Program-made: the position numbers and the translations under genes
Assembly (NCBI RefSeq): GCF_026627505.1
Contig: NZ_JAPNLK010000027.1
Span: 26,558 to 90,557 of the forward strand
Length of the DNA stretch: 64,000 nt
Direction of reading: 5' to 3'
Source: Streptomyces sp. H27-H5
GTDB taxonomy: Bacteria > Actinomycetota > Actinomycetes > Streptomycetales > Streptomycetaceae
Part shown: positions 7,371 to 15,731 of the stretch, in pieces
How positions within the stretch are numbered: the first letter of the stretch is position 1
How the letters are laid out: each line of letters starts with the position of its first letter
The notes under the pieces: model-generated
Databases searched by the model: none
Seen by the model: the letters and a program-made list of their open reading frames with translations, nothing else
Told to the model about the DNA's origin: nothing

Positions 7371-7623
7371 CGTCGCGCACGGCTGAGGGCCGCCCGCCGC
7401 CGGGTCCCGCGGCCACCCCTCGGAAGCAGGAACGTTTCTGCGCCGGGGTGGCCTCACCGGGGAGCCCGGAGCGTCCGTTCGGGTGGCGTCATTCTTTCGC
7501 CGACCGCAAGTACCGCTGGAAGCGTGCCGGCCTGTGCTGTGCTGTGGCCACGACCCGAGGACGGTCGTATGCGGGCCCGCCCGCTGTTCGTGGCAGGTCC
7601 GCCCCAACAGCGAAGGAGGACTG

Positions 7624-7986
7624 ATGTCGCGCAACCGGAAGAACCTCCGAAGCCGGAGCATGATGGGCCAACTACTGGCCTCCGCAGTCGTGTTGACTGC
7701 GGCTTTCCTGGATGTCTCCGGGGCTCATGCCGCTGCGGTCCACTCCAAACCGAACGCCGACTGGGACGCCATCGCCCGCTGTGAGTCCGGCGGGAACTGG
7801 CGGACGAACACCGGCAACGGCCATTACGGCGGCTTGCAGTTCACCCAGTCGAGTTGGAACGCGGCAGGGGGCCGCAGATACGCACCACGCGCCGACCTCG
7901 CCACGAAGGCGGAGCAGATCGCCACGGCGAAGAGACTCGCCAGGATGCAGGGCATGGGGGCCTGGACCTGCGCACGCCGCCGCTGA
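7624..7986 (+). CDS. Secreted resuscitation-promoting-factor-like transglycosylase
   Basis: The 120-residue protein has a signal peptide (basic start, hydrophobic core at about 14-30, AHA cleavage site near residue 36). The Rpf/transglycosylase-like domain fills the rest. The hallmark DWDAIARCESGGNW places the catalytic Glu at residue 54. GGLQFTQSSW and a C-terminal WTCARRR with the second disulfide Cys are also present. Such proteins cleave peptidoglycan glycan strands during growth and spore germination. No LysM or other wall-binding domain follows, so it is a minimal single-domain form. ATG 7624 has GAAGGAGGA upstream at 7612-7620. A strong hairpin follows the stop. Confidence 0.9.
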   Translation: MSRNRKNLRSRSMMGQLLASAVVLTAAFLDVSGAHAAAVHSKPNADWDAIARCESGGNWRTNTGNGHYGGLQFTQSSWNAAGGRRYAPRADLATKAEQIATAKRLARMQGMGAWTCARRR

Positions 7987-7996
7987 GGGCCCAGGT

Positions 7997-8028
7997 CCCG
8001 ACAGGGCGGCGGGGGCCGCCCTGTCGGG
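7997..8028 (+). terminator. Strong hairpin terminator after the Rpf-like gene
   Basis: A perfect 14-bp stem (CCCGACAGGGCGGC, 7997-8010, pairing with 8015-8028) is closed by a GGGG loop 11 bases after the stop codon. There is no T-tract, as is usual for actinomycete terminators. It should end transcripts from the left. Confidence 0.8.
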
Positions 8029-8090
8029 GAGGTCTCGGCCGGACACGCCGACGCCCGGCGTGGGTTGACGGGCCCGACCGAGCCACCGCT

Positions 8091-8144
8091 CCACCTCCCT
8101 GCCACCTCCCTGCCACCGCACCGCCTTGCGCCGCCTTGCGCCGC
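8091..8144. repeat. Two short tandem duplications in the intergenic region
   Basis: CCACCTCCCTG occurs twice in tandem (8091-8112, plus a 5-base partial third copy). Just downstream CCGCCTTGCG occurs twice (8121-8140, plus a 4-base partial copy). They lie between the Rpf hairpin and the end of the convergent exporter gene, look like replication-slippage products, and carry no apparent function. The rest of 8029-8276 shows no gene. Confidence 0.7.
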
Positions 8145-8276
8145 ACGGGCGTCGACCCGGCGCAGAACAGGCGGGGTTGGGGCGCGCCGGCCCGTACGGA
8201 TCGCCGCGCGGGCGCGGTCGGCGCCGACGCGGGTGATGGCGGGGCCCCGGCCGGGACGGCGACCGGGGCCGTTCGG

Positions 8277-9533
8277 TCAGTCGGCGGCCGTGGACGGGCG
8301 CCCGAAGTGGCGGGCCGTGGGTGCCAGCGCCGCGGCGGCGGGCACGAGGAAGCAGGCCGCGGCGCAGACGGCGAGCACCGGTGTGACCCCGAAGACGTCG
8401 ATGGCCGGGGCGATCAGGGCGAGGCCGACCGGGGCCAGGCCGTAGGAGACGAGGAAGTCCAGGGAGGAGACGCGCGCCAGCTTGTCCGGGGCGACCTCGC
8501 GCTGGGCGGCCGTGAACCAGGGCACGTTGAACAGTTCGATCCCGATCCCGGCCACCACGTAGGCGGCGATGACCACCAGCGGGTGCACCGGCAGCATCAG
8601 GCTCAGCGGTGCGAAGCCGTAGGCGGCCAGGCCGGCGAACGCCATCCAGCCAGGGGAGCGGGGCCGCCGGCGTGTGGTGAGGAGGGCGCCGCCGAGCGCG
8701 CCGACCGTGTAGGCGGTCATGGCCGCGGCGAGGACCCACTCCGTGCCGTAGCGGTCGCGGCTGATCAGGGGCAGGGCGACGCTGGTGGCGGAGTAGCCCA
8801 GCGCGACGACGGCCGTCAGGGCTCCGAGCCCGGCGAGGAACCAGGGGTGGCGTCGGGCCTCGCGTATGCCGTCGATGAACTCGGCGCGGAAGGACACGTG
8901 CGGCGGCCGCTCGGTGGACGGATCCGGAGAGGCTCCCCGGCCCGGCACGAAGGCGGCGACCAGCCAGAGCAGGCCGATCCCCCACAGGAGCGTCCGCACG
9001 TCGACGAAGCCCGCGAGCAGCGCGGTCAGGGCGGGCCCGGCCAGCGTGGAGGTCCGTACCGAGAGGGACATGGCGGCGTTCGCCCGCTGTCGGCGATCCG
9101 CGTCGACGACCTCGGCGGTGAGGGCCTGGAAGGCGGGGCGGCAGGCTCCCTGACCCGCTCCCGCGAGGGCCGCGGCGACGGCCATCAGGACGAGTGAGCG
9201 GCCGAGGCCGACCGTGAGGAGAGGGGCCGCGACCGCCGCCGCCAGGGCCGACCAGAGCACGACCGCCCGGCGGGAGTGACGGTCGGCCAGTACCCCTCCG
9301 ACGGCGACGGCGCCGAGGAACCCCGCGGTGCGCGCGGCGAGGACCAGTCCGAGGCCGGCCGCGCCGAGTTCGCGGTGCAGGACCGCCAGGCCCAACACGA
9401 AGGGCAACGCCCAGGTGGCGAGTCCGGACGCGGTGGTCCCGGCCCACAGGCGCAGGAAGGCGGGGTCGCGCAGGACGGAACGCGGGGGCGGCGGGGCGGT
9501 CCTGGGTGTCATGGGGGCGGGTGTGGTCGTCAC
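8277..9533 (-). CDS. MFS transporter, probable metallophore exporter
   Basis: The 418-residue protein has about 12 hydrophobic segments and the major-facilitator motif A between TM2 and TM3 (GGVLADRHSRR), as in the EntS/MFS_3 type of siderophore exporters. The start is GTG 9533 with GAGGAG 8 bases upstream; ATG 9512 is an in-frame alternative. It diverges from the binding-protein/ABC operon across a 177-base control region containing a Zur/Fur-like palindrome. Export of the compound made by the downstream enzymes is therefore its likely job, with uptake of the metal complex by the ABC transporter. The substrate assignment is inferred from context only. Confidence 0.8.
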   Translation of the reverse strand: MTTTPAPMTPRTAPPPPRSVLRDPAFLRLWAGTTASGLATWALPFVLGLAVLHRELGAAGLGLVLAARTAGFLGAVAVGGVLADRHSRRAVVLWSALAAAVAAPLLTVGLGRSLVLMAVAAALAGAGQGACRPAFQALTAEVVDADRRQRANAAMSLSVRTSTLAGPALTALLAGFVDVRTLLWGIGLLWLVAAFVPGRGASPDPSTERPPHVSFRAEFIDGIREARRHPWFLAGLGALTAVVALGYSATSVALPLISRDRYGTEWVLAAAMTAYTVGALGGALLTTRRRPRSPGWMAFAGLAAYGFAPLSLMLPVHPLVVIAAYVVAGIGIELFNVPWFTAAQREVAPDKLARVSSLDFLVSYGLAPVGLALIAPAIDVFGVTPVLAVCAAACFLVPAAAALAPTARHFGRPSTAAD

Positions 9534-9599
9534 GGTGCGGTGCTCCTCATCGGTCGGCAGGGGTCGGGTCGCGCCTCACGAAGGCCGCCCCGGGGGTGT

Positions 9600-9620
9600 T
9601 AATGAAAACGATAACCATTA
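9600..9620. promoter_or_regulatory. Zur/Fur-like box in the exporter/uptake divergent region
   Basis: An imperfect palindrome centred on 9610 runs from TAATGAAAAC (9600-9609) through G to ATAACCATTA (9611-9620). The outer five bases on each side (TAATG/CATTA) pair perfectly. The left half agrees with the TGAAAA-GATTTTCA type of site bound by Zur in streptomycetes; the right half has two or three mismatches. It differs from the iron-dependent DmdR/IdeR box (TTAGGTTAGGCTAACC). It lies 67 bases from the exporter start and 91 bases from the lipoprotein start, so it could repress both directions when zinc or another metal is plentiful. Confidence 0.55.
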
Positions 9621-9710
9621 CAGTACTCTTCGAACGTGGTGCTCCTGCCCCGTGGGCGACCACGGCAGTGCACGGCGACAGCCACGCCCTCTTTCCGATC
9701 GGAGACTCGA

Positions 9711-10751
9711 ATGCGTCCACGCCACCGCGCCCGGCTCGTGACCGCGGCCACCCTCACCCTCCTTCTCGCGACCGGCGGTTGCTCGACCGCCGGCGACGAT
9801 CCTGCGGCCGCGGGCGACGACCCCGCATCGCCTGCCAGGGGAGCGTCCGTCACCAGCTGCGGGCGCGAGCTCGACCTCGGCGAGCCCCCGAAGCGGGCCG
9901 TCGCCCTGGACCAGACCTCGACCGAGACCCTGCTCGAACTCGGACTCCAGGACCGGATGGCCGGGACGGCCAACCTCAAGACGAAGATCCCCGATCGGTA
10001 CCGGGACGCGTACGCCGCGATCCCGGTCATCGCCCCCAAGATCGCCACCGGCGAGCAACTCCGCGCCGCCGCGCCGGACTTCGTCCTGGCCGGTTCCGCC
10101 GACCTGTACACCGGCGACCGCGCGGGAACCCGCGAGGAGTTGGGCGCCCTCCACGTGCCCACCTTCGTCAGCGCAGTGGACTGCCCCCGGTCGCACGAGC
10201 CGGGGAAGACCCCCTTCGAGCTGCTCTTCTCCGACTACGAGCGGCTGGGCAAGGTCTTCGGTGTCGAGGAGCGGGCGGCGAAGCTCGCCGAGGGGCAGCG
10301 CGCCGCCGTCGCGAAGGCCGGCGAGAACGCCTCCGCCGCCGCCCGCGACGGCAGGAAGCCCTCCGTCGTCTACCTCTACTCCGTCTTCAACGGCATGCCG
10401 TACGTCGCCGGGAAGACCGGCCTGCCCGGCGAGATGAGCCGGATCGTCGGCGCCAGGAACGCCTTCGACGACGTGAACGAGGACTGGCCGGAGGTCTCCT
10501 GGGAGGAAGTCGCCAAGCGGGCGCCCGACTTCATCGTCATCGGCGACCTGTCCGAGCGCGGACGCCCCGGTGACAGCGCCGCCGAGAAGCGGGCCGCGCT
10601 GGCCGCGGACCCCCTGGTGTCCAAGCTGCCGGCGGTACGCGACAACAAGATCATCGTGGTGCCGGGCATCGAGCTGGACCCCTCCGTGCGCTCCGTGCAC
10701 GCGCTGGGCCTGCTGGCCGAGGGCATGAAGGACCTCGGGCATGTCCGCTGA
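9711..10751 (+). CDS. Metal-chelate ABC transporter substrate-binding lipoprotein
   Basis: The 346-residue protein begins with a lipoprotein signal peptide and lipobox (LLATGGC, Cys 24). A Pro/Ala/Asp linker and a FecB/BtuF-type periplasmic-binding fold follow. Family features include KRAVALDQTSTETLLELGLQDRMAGTA near the start and SWEEVAKRAPDFIVIGD in the second lobe. It should sit on the outer face of the membrane and hand a metal-siderophore or similar chelate to the permease encoded next. ATG 9711 is preceded by GGAG. Its stop overlaps the start of the permease gene (10741). Confidence 0.88.
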   Translation: MRPRHRARLVTAATLTLLLATGGCSTAGDDPAAAGDDPASPARGASVTSCGRELDLGEPPKRAVALDQTSTETLLELGLQDRMAGTANLKTKIPDRYRDAYAAIPVIAPKIATGEQLRAAAPDFVLAGSADLYTGDRAGTREELGALHVPTFVSAVDCPRSHEPGKTPFELLFSDYERLGKVFGVEERAAKLAEGQRAAVAKAGENASAAARDGRKPSVVYLYSVFNGMPYVAGKTGLPGEMSRIVGARNAFDDVNEDWPEVSWEEVAKRAPDFIVIGDLSERGRPGDSAAEKRAALAADPLVSKLPAVRDNKIIVVPGIELDPSVRSVHALGLLAEGMKDLGHVR

Positions 10752-11901
10752 CCTCGCCGGCCCCCCGGGACCGTCGGACCTGCTGCACCCGACCGCTCGC
10801 GGGGAGGAATCGTCGGCACCCGCCGCCGGGACGACATCGCCCGGCGTCGGCACGACCACGGCCGGCGCCCCGCCACCGGTGGGCCGGACCTCACCGGTCC
10901 GGGCGTGGCCGGTGGTCGGCGCCGTCCTCGTACTGGCCGCCTCCGTGGCGGTCGCCCTGCGCATCGGTACCGCCCCCGTGGGATGGGGCGACCTCGCCCG
11001 CGTCCTGGGCACGCACCTCGGCCTGGGCAGCGAGCCGCTGCCACCGCTGACCGACTCGCTCGTCTGGGACCTGCGGCTGCCGCGGGTCCTGATGGCCGCT
11101 CTCGTCGGCGCCTCCCTCGCCGTCTGCGGCACCGTCCTCCAAGCCGTCACCCGCAACGCGCTCGCCGACCCGTACCTGCTCGGCGTGTCCTCCGGCGCGT
11201 CGACCGGAGCCGTCGTCGTGGTCGTCCTGCCCCTGGCCGGCGTCGGCGCCCTCGGGGTCACCGGAGGCGCCCTCGCCGGGGCGCTCCTCTCCTTCGCCCT
11301 GCTGACGGTACTGCTGCGCCGCACGGGGCTGGACTCGGTCCGCATCGTCCTGACGGGCGTCGTCGTCGGACAGCTCTTCACCGCTCTGACCTCGCTGGTC
11401 CTGATGTCCTCGGCGGACGCCGACACCACGCGCGCCGTCACCCACTGGCTGCTCGGCTCGATGGCCCCCGCCCGTTGGGACGCCGTCGTGGTCTGCGCGA
11501 TCGTCACACCGCTGGGACTGGTCGCCGCGTGGCTGTGCGCGAACGCCCTCGACGCTCTCGCGTTCGGCGCGGACACCGCCGCGTCCCTGGGGATCGGCGT
11601 ACGACGCACCCGGATGCTCCTGCTCGTCGTGACGGCCGTGCTGACCTCGGTCGCGGTCGCCACCGTCGGCGCCATCGGCTTCGTGGGGCTGATCGTGCCC
11701 CACGGGGCACGGTTCCTCGTCGGCCCCTCGCACCGGGTGCTGCTCCCCTGCGCGGCGCTCGCGGGCGCCGTGTTCCTCGTGTGGACCGACGCCCTGGCCC
11801 GCGTCGCCTTCGCTCCCCGGGAGGTGCCGGTGGGCGTGCTCACCGCCCTGATCGGCGTACCGCTGTTCCTCGCCGTCCTGCGCAGGAGGGGAGACCTGTG
11901 A
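10741..11901 (+). CDS. FecCD-family ABC transporter permease
   Basis: The 386-residue protein has an unusual 50-residue Pro/Thr/Gly-rich N-terminal tail and then about 9-10 transmembrane segments. The FecCD/BtuC signature is present: RLPRVLMAALVGASLAVCGTVLQAVTRNALADPYLLGVSSGAS, and VGAIGFVGLIVPH near the C-terminus. It should form the channel for a metal chelate, with the binding protein outside and the ATPase inside. The start overlaps the preceding gene by 11 bases and the end overlaps the ATPase start by 4, indicating tight translational coupling. Confidence 0.9.
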   Translation: MSADLAGPPGPSDLLHPTARGEESSAPAAGTTSPGVGTTTAGAPPPVGRTSPVRAWPVVGAVLVLAASVAVALRIGTAPVGWGDLARVLGTHLGLGSEPLPPLTDSLVWDLRLPRVLMAALVGASLAVCGTVLQAVTRNALADPYLLGVSSGASTGAVVVVVLPLAGVGALGVTGGALAGALLSFALLTVLLRRTGLDSVRIVLTGVVVGQLFTALTSLVLMSSADADTTRAVTHWLLGSMAPARWDAVVVCAIVTPLGLVAAWLCANALDALAFGADTAASLGIGVRRTRMLLLVVTAVLTSVAVATVGAIGFVGLIVPHGARFLVGPSHRVLLPCAALAGAVFLVWTDALARVAFAPREVPVGVLTALIGVPLFLAVLRRRGDL

Positions 11902-12689
11902 GGATCACCGCCGAAGGACTGGGCTGGTCGGCGTCGGGCACCCCCGTCGTACGCGGCGTCGATCTGGACGTGGCCGCCGGCGAGAGCGTCGCACTGATCG
12001 GCCCCAACGGCTCCGGCAAGTCCTCCCTCCTGCGCTGCCTCGCCGGGCTGCGCGCGCCCGACGCCGGCACGGTCCGCTACGACGGCCTGCCCGTGCGGGA
12101 CTGGAGCGCCCGCAGGATCGCGCGCCGGCTGGCCTTCGTCGAGCAGGACTGCGGACTCGACACCGACCTGCGCGTCGCCGACGTCGTCGGACTGGGGCGG
12201 ACCCCCTTCCGGGACCGCTGGCGCCCTCCGAGCGACACCGACCGGGCGATCGTCGGCGCCGCACTGGACCGCGTCGGACTCGCGGCCCTCGCCGGGCGCT
12301 CCTGGAAGTCCCTGTCCGGCGGCGAACGACAGCGCGCCCACATCGCCCGCGCGCTCGCCCAGCAGCCGTACGCGCTGCTCCTGGACGAGCCCACCAACCA
12401 CCTCGACGTGAAACACCGGTTGGAGCTGATGGAACTCCTGTCCCGCACCGACCAGACCGTCCTCGTCGCCCTGCACGACCTCTCGCTGGCCGCCCGGTAC
12501 TGCGACCGCCTGGTGCTCATGCGCTCCGGGCGGCTGGTCGCCTCCGGCAGCCCCGCCGAGGTCCTCACCCCCGAGCACCTCGCCGAGACCTTCGAGGTCG
12601 ACGCCGAACTGACCACCGACCGGCTGGGCCGTCCCGCGCTCGTCTACCACGGCCCCCTCCCCGCCCCCACACCCCGACCCACCCCGTGA
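11898..12689 (+). CDS. ABC transporter ATP-binding protein for metal chelate uptake
   Basis: The 263-residue ATPase has all core motifs: Walker A GPNGSGKSS (about residue 35), Q-loop VEQD, signature LSGGERQR, Walker B ALLLDEPTNHLD and the switch His in VALHDLS. It most resembles FecE/BtuD-type ATPases. The GTG start at 11898 overlaps the TGA of the permease gene and is preceded by GGAGGGGAG. It energises the permease encoded at 10741. Confidence 0.92.
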   Translation: MRITAEGLGWSASGTPVVRGVDLDVAAGESVALIGPNGSGKSSLLRCLAGLRAPDAGTVRYDGLPVRDWSARRIARRLAFVEQDCGLDTDLRVADVVGLGRTPFRDRWRPPSDTDRAIVGAALDRVGLAALAGRSWKSLSGGERQRAHIARALAQQPYALLLDEPTNHLDVKHRLELMELLSRTDQTVLVALHDLSLAARYCDRLVLMRSGRLVASGSPAEVLTPEHLAETFEVDAELTTDRLGRPALVYHGPLPAPTPRPTP

Positions 12690-13576
12690 CAAGGAACCCC
12701 GTGACCACCCCGACGACCACCACGCCCCTGCCGTCCGTCGACGCCCTCGTCGAGGCCGTCCTGAACGGCGAACACGGCCCACTGCCCTCCGACCTCGTCG
12801 CGACCAGCGTCTTCTGGACCCATCACGGCACCCGGCTGGCCGGCGGCCGCACCACCTACCTCAACCAGTACGTCCTGGTGCGCCTCGGCGGCTCCTTCGG
12901 CGCCTGCGCCTTCGAGGCCGGTGAGATCGATTCGTCGGTCTGCCGCGACGCCTCGGGCACCGCGCTCGACGTCCTGCTCCGCGAGGGCCCACGCCCGCTG
13001 AGGATCGCCGCCCTCGACGCCTACCTCGCCGAGCGGCGCCCGCACCGCGAGGCGGCGGACGCGAACGACGCCGACCCGGACACCCGACAGGGCACGGGCG
13101 CCGAACGGGTCGTCCTCCCCGCCGGCACCCCCGAAGTCCGCGCGCGCGCCCGCGACGCGGCGATCGCCGGACTGCTCACCATCGAGGAGGGCGCCAAGGT
13201 CGGCCTCATCGGCGTGGTCGACCCGCTGGTCGAGGCGATCCGCGAACGCGGCGGCGACCCGCTGCCGTGCGACCTCAACCTCAAGGCCACCCGCTGGGGC
13301 GATCCCGTCACCGGCGACATGCACGAGGTACTGGAGCGCGCCGACGTCGTCGTCGCCACCGGAATGACCCTGGGCAACGGCTCGTTCGACACCATCCTGG
13401 ACCGCTGCCGCACCCGGGGCGTGCCCCTCGTCGTGTACGCGCAGAGCGGCAGCGCCGTGGCGCGCGCCTTCCTGGGCTCCGGGGTCACCGCCCTGTCCGC
13501 CGAACCCTTCCCCTTCTCCCAGTTCAGCGCCGACCCCACCGCCCTGTACCGCTACCGCGCGGAGGCCGGGGCATGA
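12686..13576 (+). CDS. DUF364/DUF4213-like Rossmann-fold protein, possible metal-related enzyme
   Basis: The 296-residue protein has an N-terminal DUF4213-like region (about 15-115) and a C-terminal DUF364 Rossmann-like domain (about 160-290: KVGLIGVVDPLVEAI, ERADVVVATGMTLGNGSFDTIL). DUF364 proteins have been proposed, from structure alone, to act in heavy-metal chelation; no reaction is proven. GTG 12686 overlaps the ATPase stop by 4 bases. GTG 12701, just after AAGGA, is an equally possible start giving 291 residues. Its place between an uptake ABC transporter and two biosynthetic genes suggests a role in making or using the chelator. It overlaps the kinase gene by 4 bases. Confidence 0.78.
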   Translation: MTRNPVTTPTTTTPLPSVDALVEAVLNGEHGPLPSDLVATSVFWTHHGTRLAGGRTTYLNQYVLVRLGGSFGACAFEAGEIDSSVCRDASGTALDVLLREGPRPLRIAALDAYLAERRPHREAADANDADPDTRQGTGAERVVLPAGTPEVRARARDAAIAGLLTIEEGAKVGLIGVVDPLVEAIRERGGDPLPCDLNLKATRWGDPVTGDMHEVLERADVVVATGMTLGNGSFDTILDRCRTRGVPLVVYAQSGSAVARAFLGSGVTALSAEPFPFSQFSADPTALYRYRAEAGA

Positions 13577-14637
13577 CCCCCGCGGCCCGCCGGAGCACGC
13601 CCGGCACCGGGCGGCGTCCCGAAGCCCGCCGTACCGGCACCGGACACGCCCCCGGCCACCACGGCGAGATCCTGCAAGGCGTCTTCCTCGACGACACCGG
13701 GCGACGCTGCGCCGGCCTGGTCACCCTGCCGTTGCCCGGACCGGGCAGCCGCGCCGAGTTCACCCGCCGCCCGGGCACCTCCCCGCAGCAGCTCACCGTG
13801 GTGCCGGCCGACCGCACCAAGGCGGCCCGCGCGGCGGCCCTCGCCATGGCCGCGTGCGCGCCCGGGCACCCGGAACCCCCCTGCGGCGGGGAGTTGCGGA
13901 TCACCGGCGACATCCCGGTCGGCCTCGGCATGGGCAGCTCCAGCAGCGACGTCGTCGCCGTGGTGCGGGCGGTCGCGGACTCCTACGGAACGCGCCTGCC
14001 GCCCGAGACGATCGCCCGGCTGGCCGTCCGGGCGGAGCTGGCCTGCGATCCGCTGATGCTCGACGGCCGCCCCGTGCTCTTCGCCCAGCGCGAGGGTCGG
14101 GTGCTGGAAGTCCTCGGCCGCGCCCTGCCATCCGTCGTCGTCGTGGGCTGCGCCCTCGGCGCGGGCGCACCCGTGGACACGCTCTCCCTGCCGGTCCGCG
14201 CCCACGACGACGGCGACGTGCGCGCCTGCGAACGGCTGCGCGTCCTGCTGCGGCAGGCCGTGGCCACGGGCGATGTCGCCCTGCTCGGCGAGGTCGCGAC
14301 CGCCAGCGCCCGGCGAGGGCAGGAGGTCCTGTGCCACCCGGAGTTCGAGAGCCTCACCGACGTCGCCGCGCGCTTCGGGGCCGCGGGCGTCCAGATCGCG
14401 CACAGCGGCGCCGTCGCCGGCGTGCTCTTCGACCCGGCCGCCCCCGGCCTCCGGCGCCGGATCAGCAGCTGCGTACGGGCCCTGGAACACCGGGCGATTC
14501 CCACCACCCGCGTCTTCTCCACCCCCACCACCCTGCCCGCGACCAAGGAGTTCCGCAGTGGACCAGCACATCGCCGAGTCGATCGGCCGACCCGACCTGA
14601 TACGCCTCGACGACCGGCTCGTCTGTCTCCGCTTTGA
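13573..14637 (+). CDS. GHMP-family kinase, PduX-like amino-acid kinase
   Basis: The 354-residue protein has the GHMP layout. Near the start is GHHGEILQGVF, typical of PduX-type L-threonine kinases. The ATP loop P-GLG-SSS appears as PVGLGMGSSSSD near residue 112, and motif 3 is seen in AGVQIAHSGAVAGVLF. PduX phosphorylates threonine for cobamide synthesis; this homologue may phosphorylate threonine, serine or homoserine. Its 3' end overlaps the PLP-enzyme gene by 80 bases in another frame, and the last 25 or so residues look like chance sequence. It may supply a phosphorylated amino acid to the next enzyme (inference). Confidence 0.8.
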   Translation: MTPAARRSTPGTGRRPEARRTGTGHAPGHHGEILQGVFLDDTGRRCAGLVTLPLPGPGSRAEFTRRPGTSPQQLTVVPADRTKAARAAALAMAACAPGHPEPPCGGELRITGDIPVGLGMGSSSSDVVAVVRAVADSYGTRLPPETIARLAVRAELACDPLMLDGRPVLFAQREGRVLEVLGRALPSVVVVGCALGAGAPVDTLSLPVRAHDDGDVRACERLRVLLRQAVATGDVALLGEVATASARRGQEVLCHPEFESLTDVAARFGAAGVQIAHSGAVAGVLFDPAAPGLRRRISSCVRALEHRAIPTTRVFSTPTTLPATKEFRSGPAHRRVDRPTRPDTPRRPARLSPL

Positions 14638-15583
14638 GACGATGAAGGTCGTCTCCGCCCTCGCCGCGGTACGCCACCTGCTCGACACCGGCGCGGTGCG
14701 GCGCGGAGACACCCTGGTGGACAGCTCCAGCGGCATCTACGCCCACGCCCTCGCCCTGGCCTGCCACCGCCACGGGATGCGCTGCCACATCGTCGGCTCC
14801 GCGACGGTCGACCACACGCTGAGCACCCAGCTCGCCGTGCTCGGGGCGACCCTGGAGCGGATGGAGCCCTGCGACGACCTCAAGCTCGACCAGAAGCGCC
14901 GGGTCGAGCGCATCCACGAGATCCTCGCGGAACACCCCGAGTACCACTGGATGCGGCAGTACCACGACGACATCCACTACCTGGGCTACCGCGCCGTGGC
15001 GGGCCTGATCCGGGAGTCCACCGGCACGGACGAGCTCACCGTCGTCGGGGGCGTCGGATCCGGCGCCTCCACGGGCGCGCTCGCCCGCTACCTGCGCGAG
15101 GACTCGCCCGGCGTCGAGCTCGTCGGCGTCCAGCCCTTCGGCAGCGTCACCTTCGGCGCCGGTCACGTGAGCGACCCCGAGATCATCATCGCGGGGATCG
15201 GCAGCTCCATCCCCTTCGGGAACGTCGGCCACGCGTCCTACGACACGCTCCACTGGGTGTCCTTCGACGCCGCCCTCGCCGGCAGTGTGGACCTGCTGCG
15301 CAGACACGCCGTGTTCGCCGGGCTGTCCTCCGGGGCGGCCTACCTCGCCGCCCGCTGGGAACGGGCGCGGTCCCCGCGGCGTACGGTCCTCTTCGTCGCG
15401 GCCGACACCGGCCACCGCTACGTGGACACCGTGTACGCCCGCCACCGGGAGGCCGTCGCGATCGACTCCCTGGCCCCCCGGCCGGTCACGGCGCAGGCCG
15501 ACCTCGTCCTTCCCTGGTGCCGGATGGACTGGGAGCGGGCCCCGGCGGACGCGCGGGCGAGCGGCGTCCCCGGGCGGGGATGA
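14558..15583 (+). CDS. Cysteine-synthase-like PLP-dependent enzyme (SbnA-like)
   Basis: The 341-residue protein is a fold-type II PLP enzyme. The likely PLP lysine is K30 in FETMKVVSALAA, and the Asn/Ser loop corresponds to VDSSSGIYAHALA. A Gly-rich phosphate-binding stretch GGVGSGASTGALARYL and the C-terminal GLSSGAAYLAA are typical of the cysteine synthase family. Relatives such as SbnA combine O-phosphoserine with an amine donor in metallophore synthesis. The active-site lysine loop is several residues shorter than in true cysteine synthases, so it is probably not a housekeeping enzyme. GTG 14558 has AAGGAG 8 bases upstream. It ends the operon. Confidence 0.82.
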   Translation: MDQHIAESIGRPDLIRLDDRLVCLRFETMKVVSALAAVRHLLDTGAVRRGDTLVDSSSGIYAHALALACHRHGMRCHIVGSATVDHTLSTQLAVLGATLERMEPCDDLKLDQKRRVERIHEILAEHPEYHWMRQYHDDIHYLGYRAVAGLIRESTGTDELTVVGGVGSGASTGALARYLREDSPGVELVGVQPFGSVTFGAGHVSDPEIIIAGIGSSIPFGNVGHASYDTLHWVSFDAALAGSVDLLRRHAVFAGLSSGAAYLAARWERARSPRRTVLFVAADTGHRYVDTVYARHREAVAIDSLAPRPVTAQADLVLPWCRMDWERAPADARASGVPGRG

Positions 15584-15692
15584 CCGGGACGACGCGCGGG
15601 GCGACCGGCACGGGGCCGGGGGCGCCGCGCCGCCGGCACTTTCGGCCGACAGCGGCGACGTCACTACCAGGACATTCCGGACGGGAGGCATA

Positions 15693-15707
15693 GGGTGGCA
15701 GCCACCC
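15693..15707. promoter_or_regulatory. Short inverted repeat in the DoxX leader
   Basis: GGGTGGC and GCCACCC flank a single A, 25 bases before the DoxX start. The TAGGGT at 15691-15696 could be a -10 box overlapping it. A small operator is possible but unproven; the rest of 15584-15692 shows no gene. Confidence 0.35.
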
Positions 15708-15731
15708 GCCGGAGACGAAGAACGGACGTTC

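Noticed and set aside
7371..7623. A c-di-AMP (ydaO-type) riboswitch before the Rpf-like gene, as found upstream of rpfA in some Streptomyces
   Set aside because: The conserved ydaO core segments could not be recognised in this 253-base leader.
9600..9620. An iron-dependent DmdR/IdeR box
   Set aside because: The site lacks the TTAGGTTAG core and its TGAAAA/CATTA pattern agrees better with a Zur or general Fur-family site.
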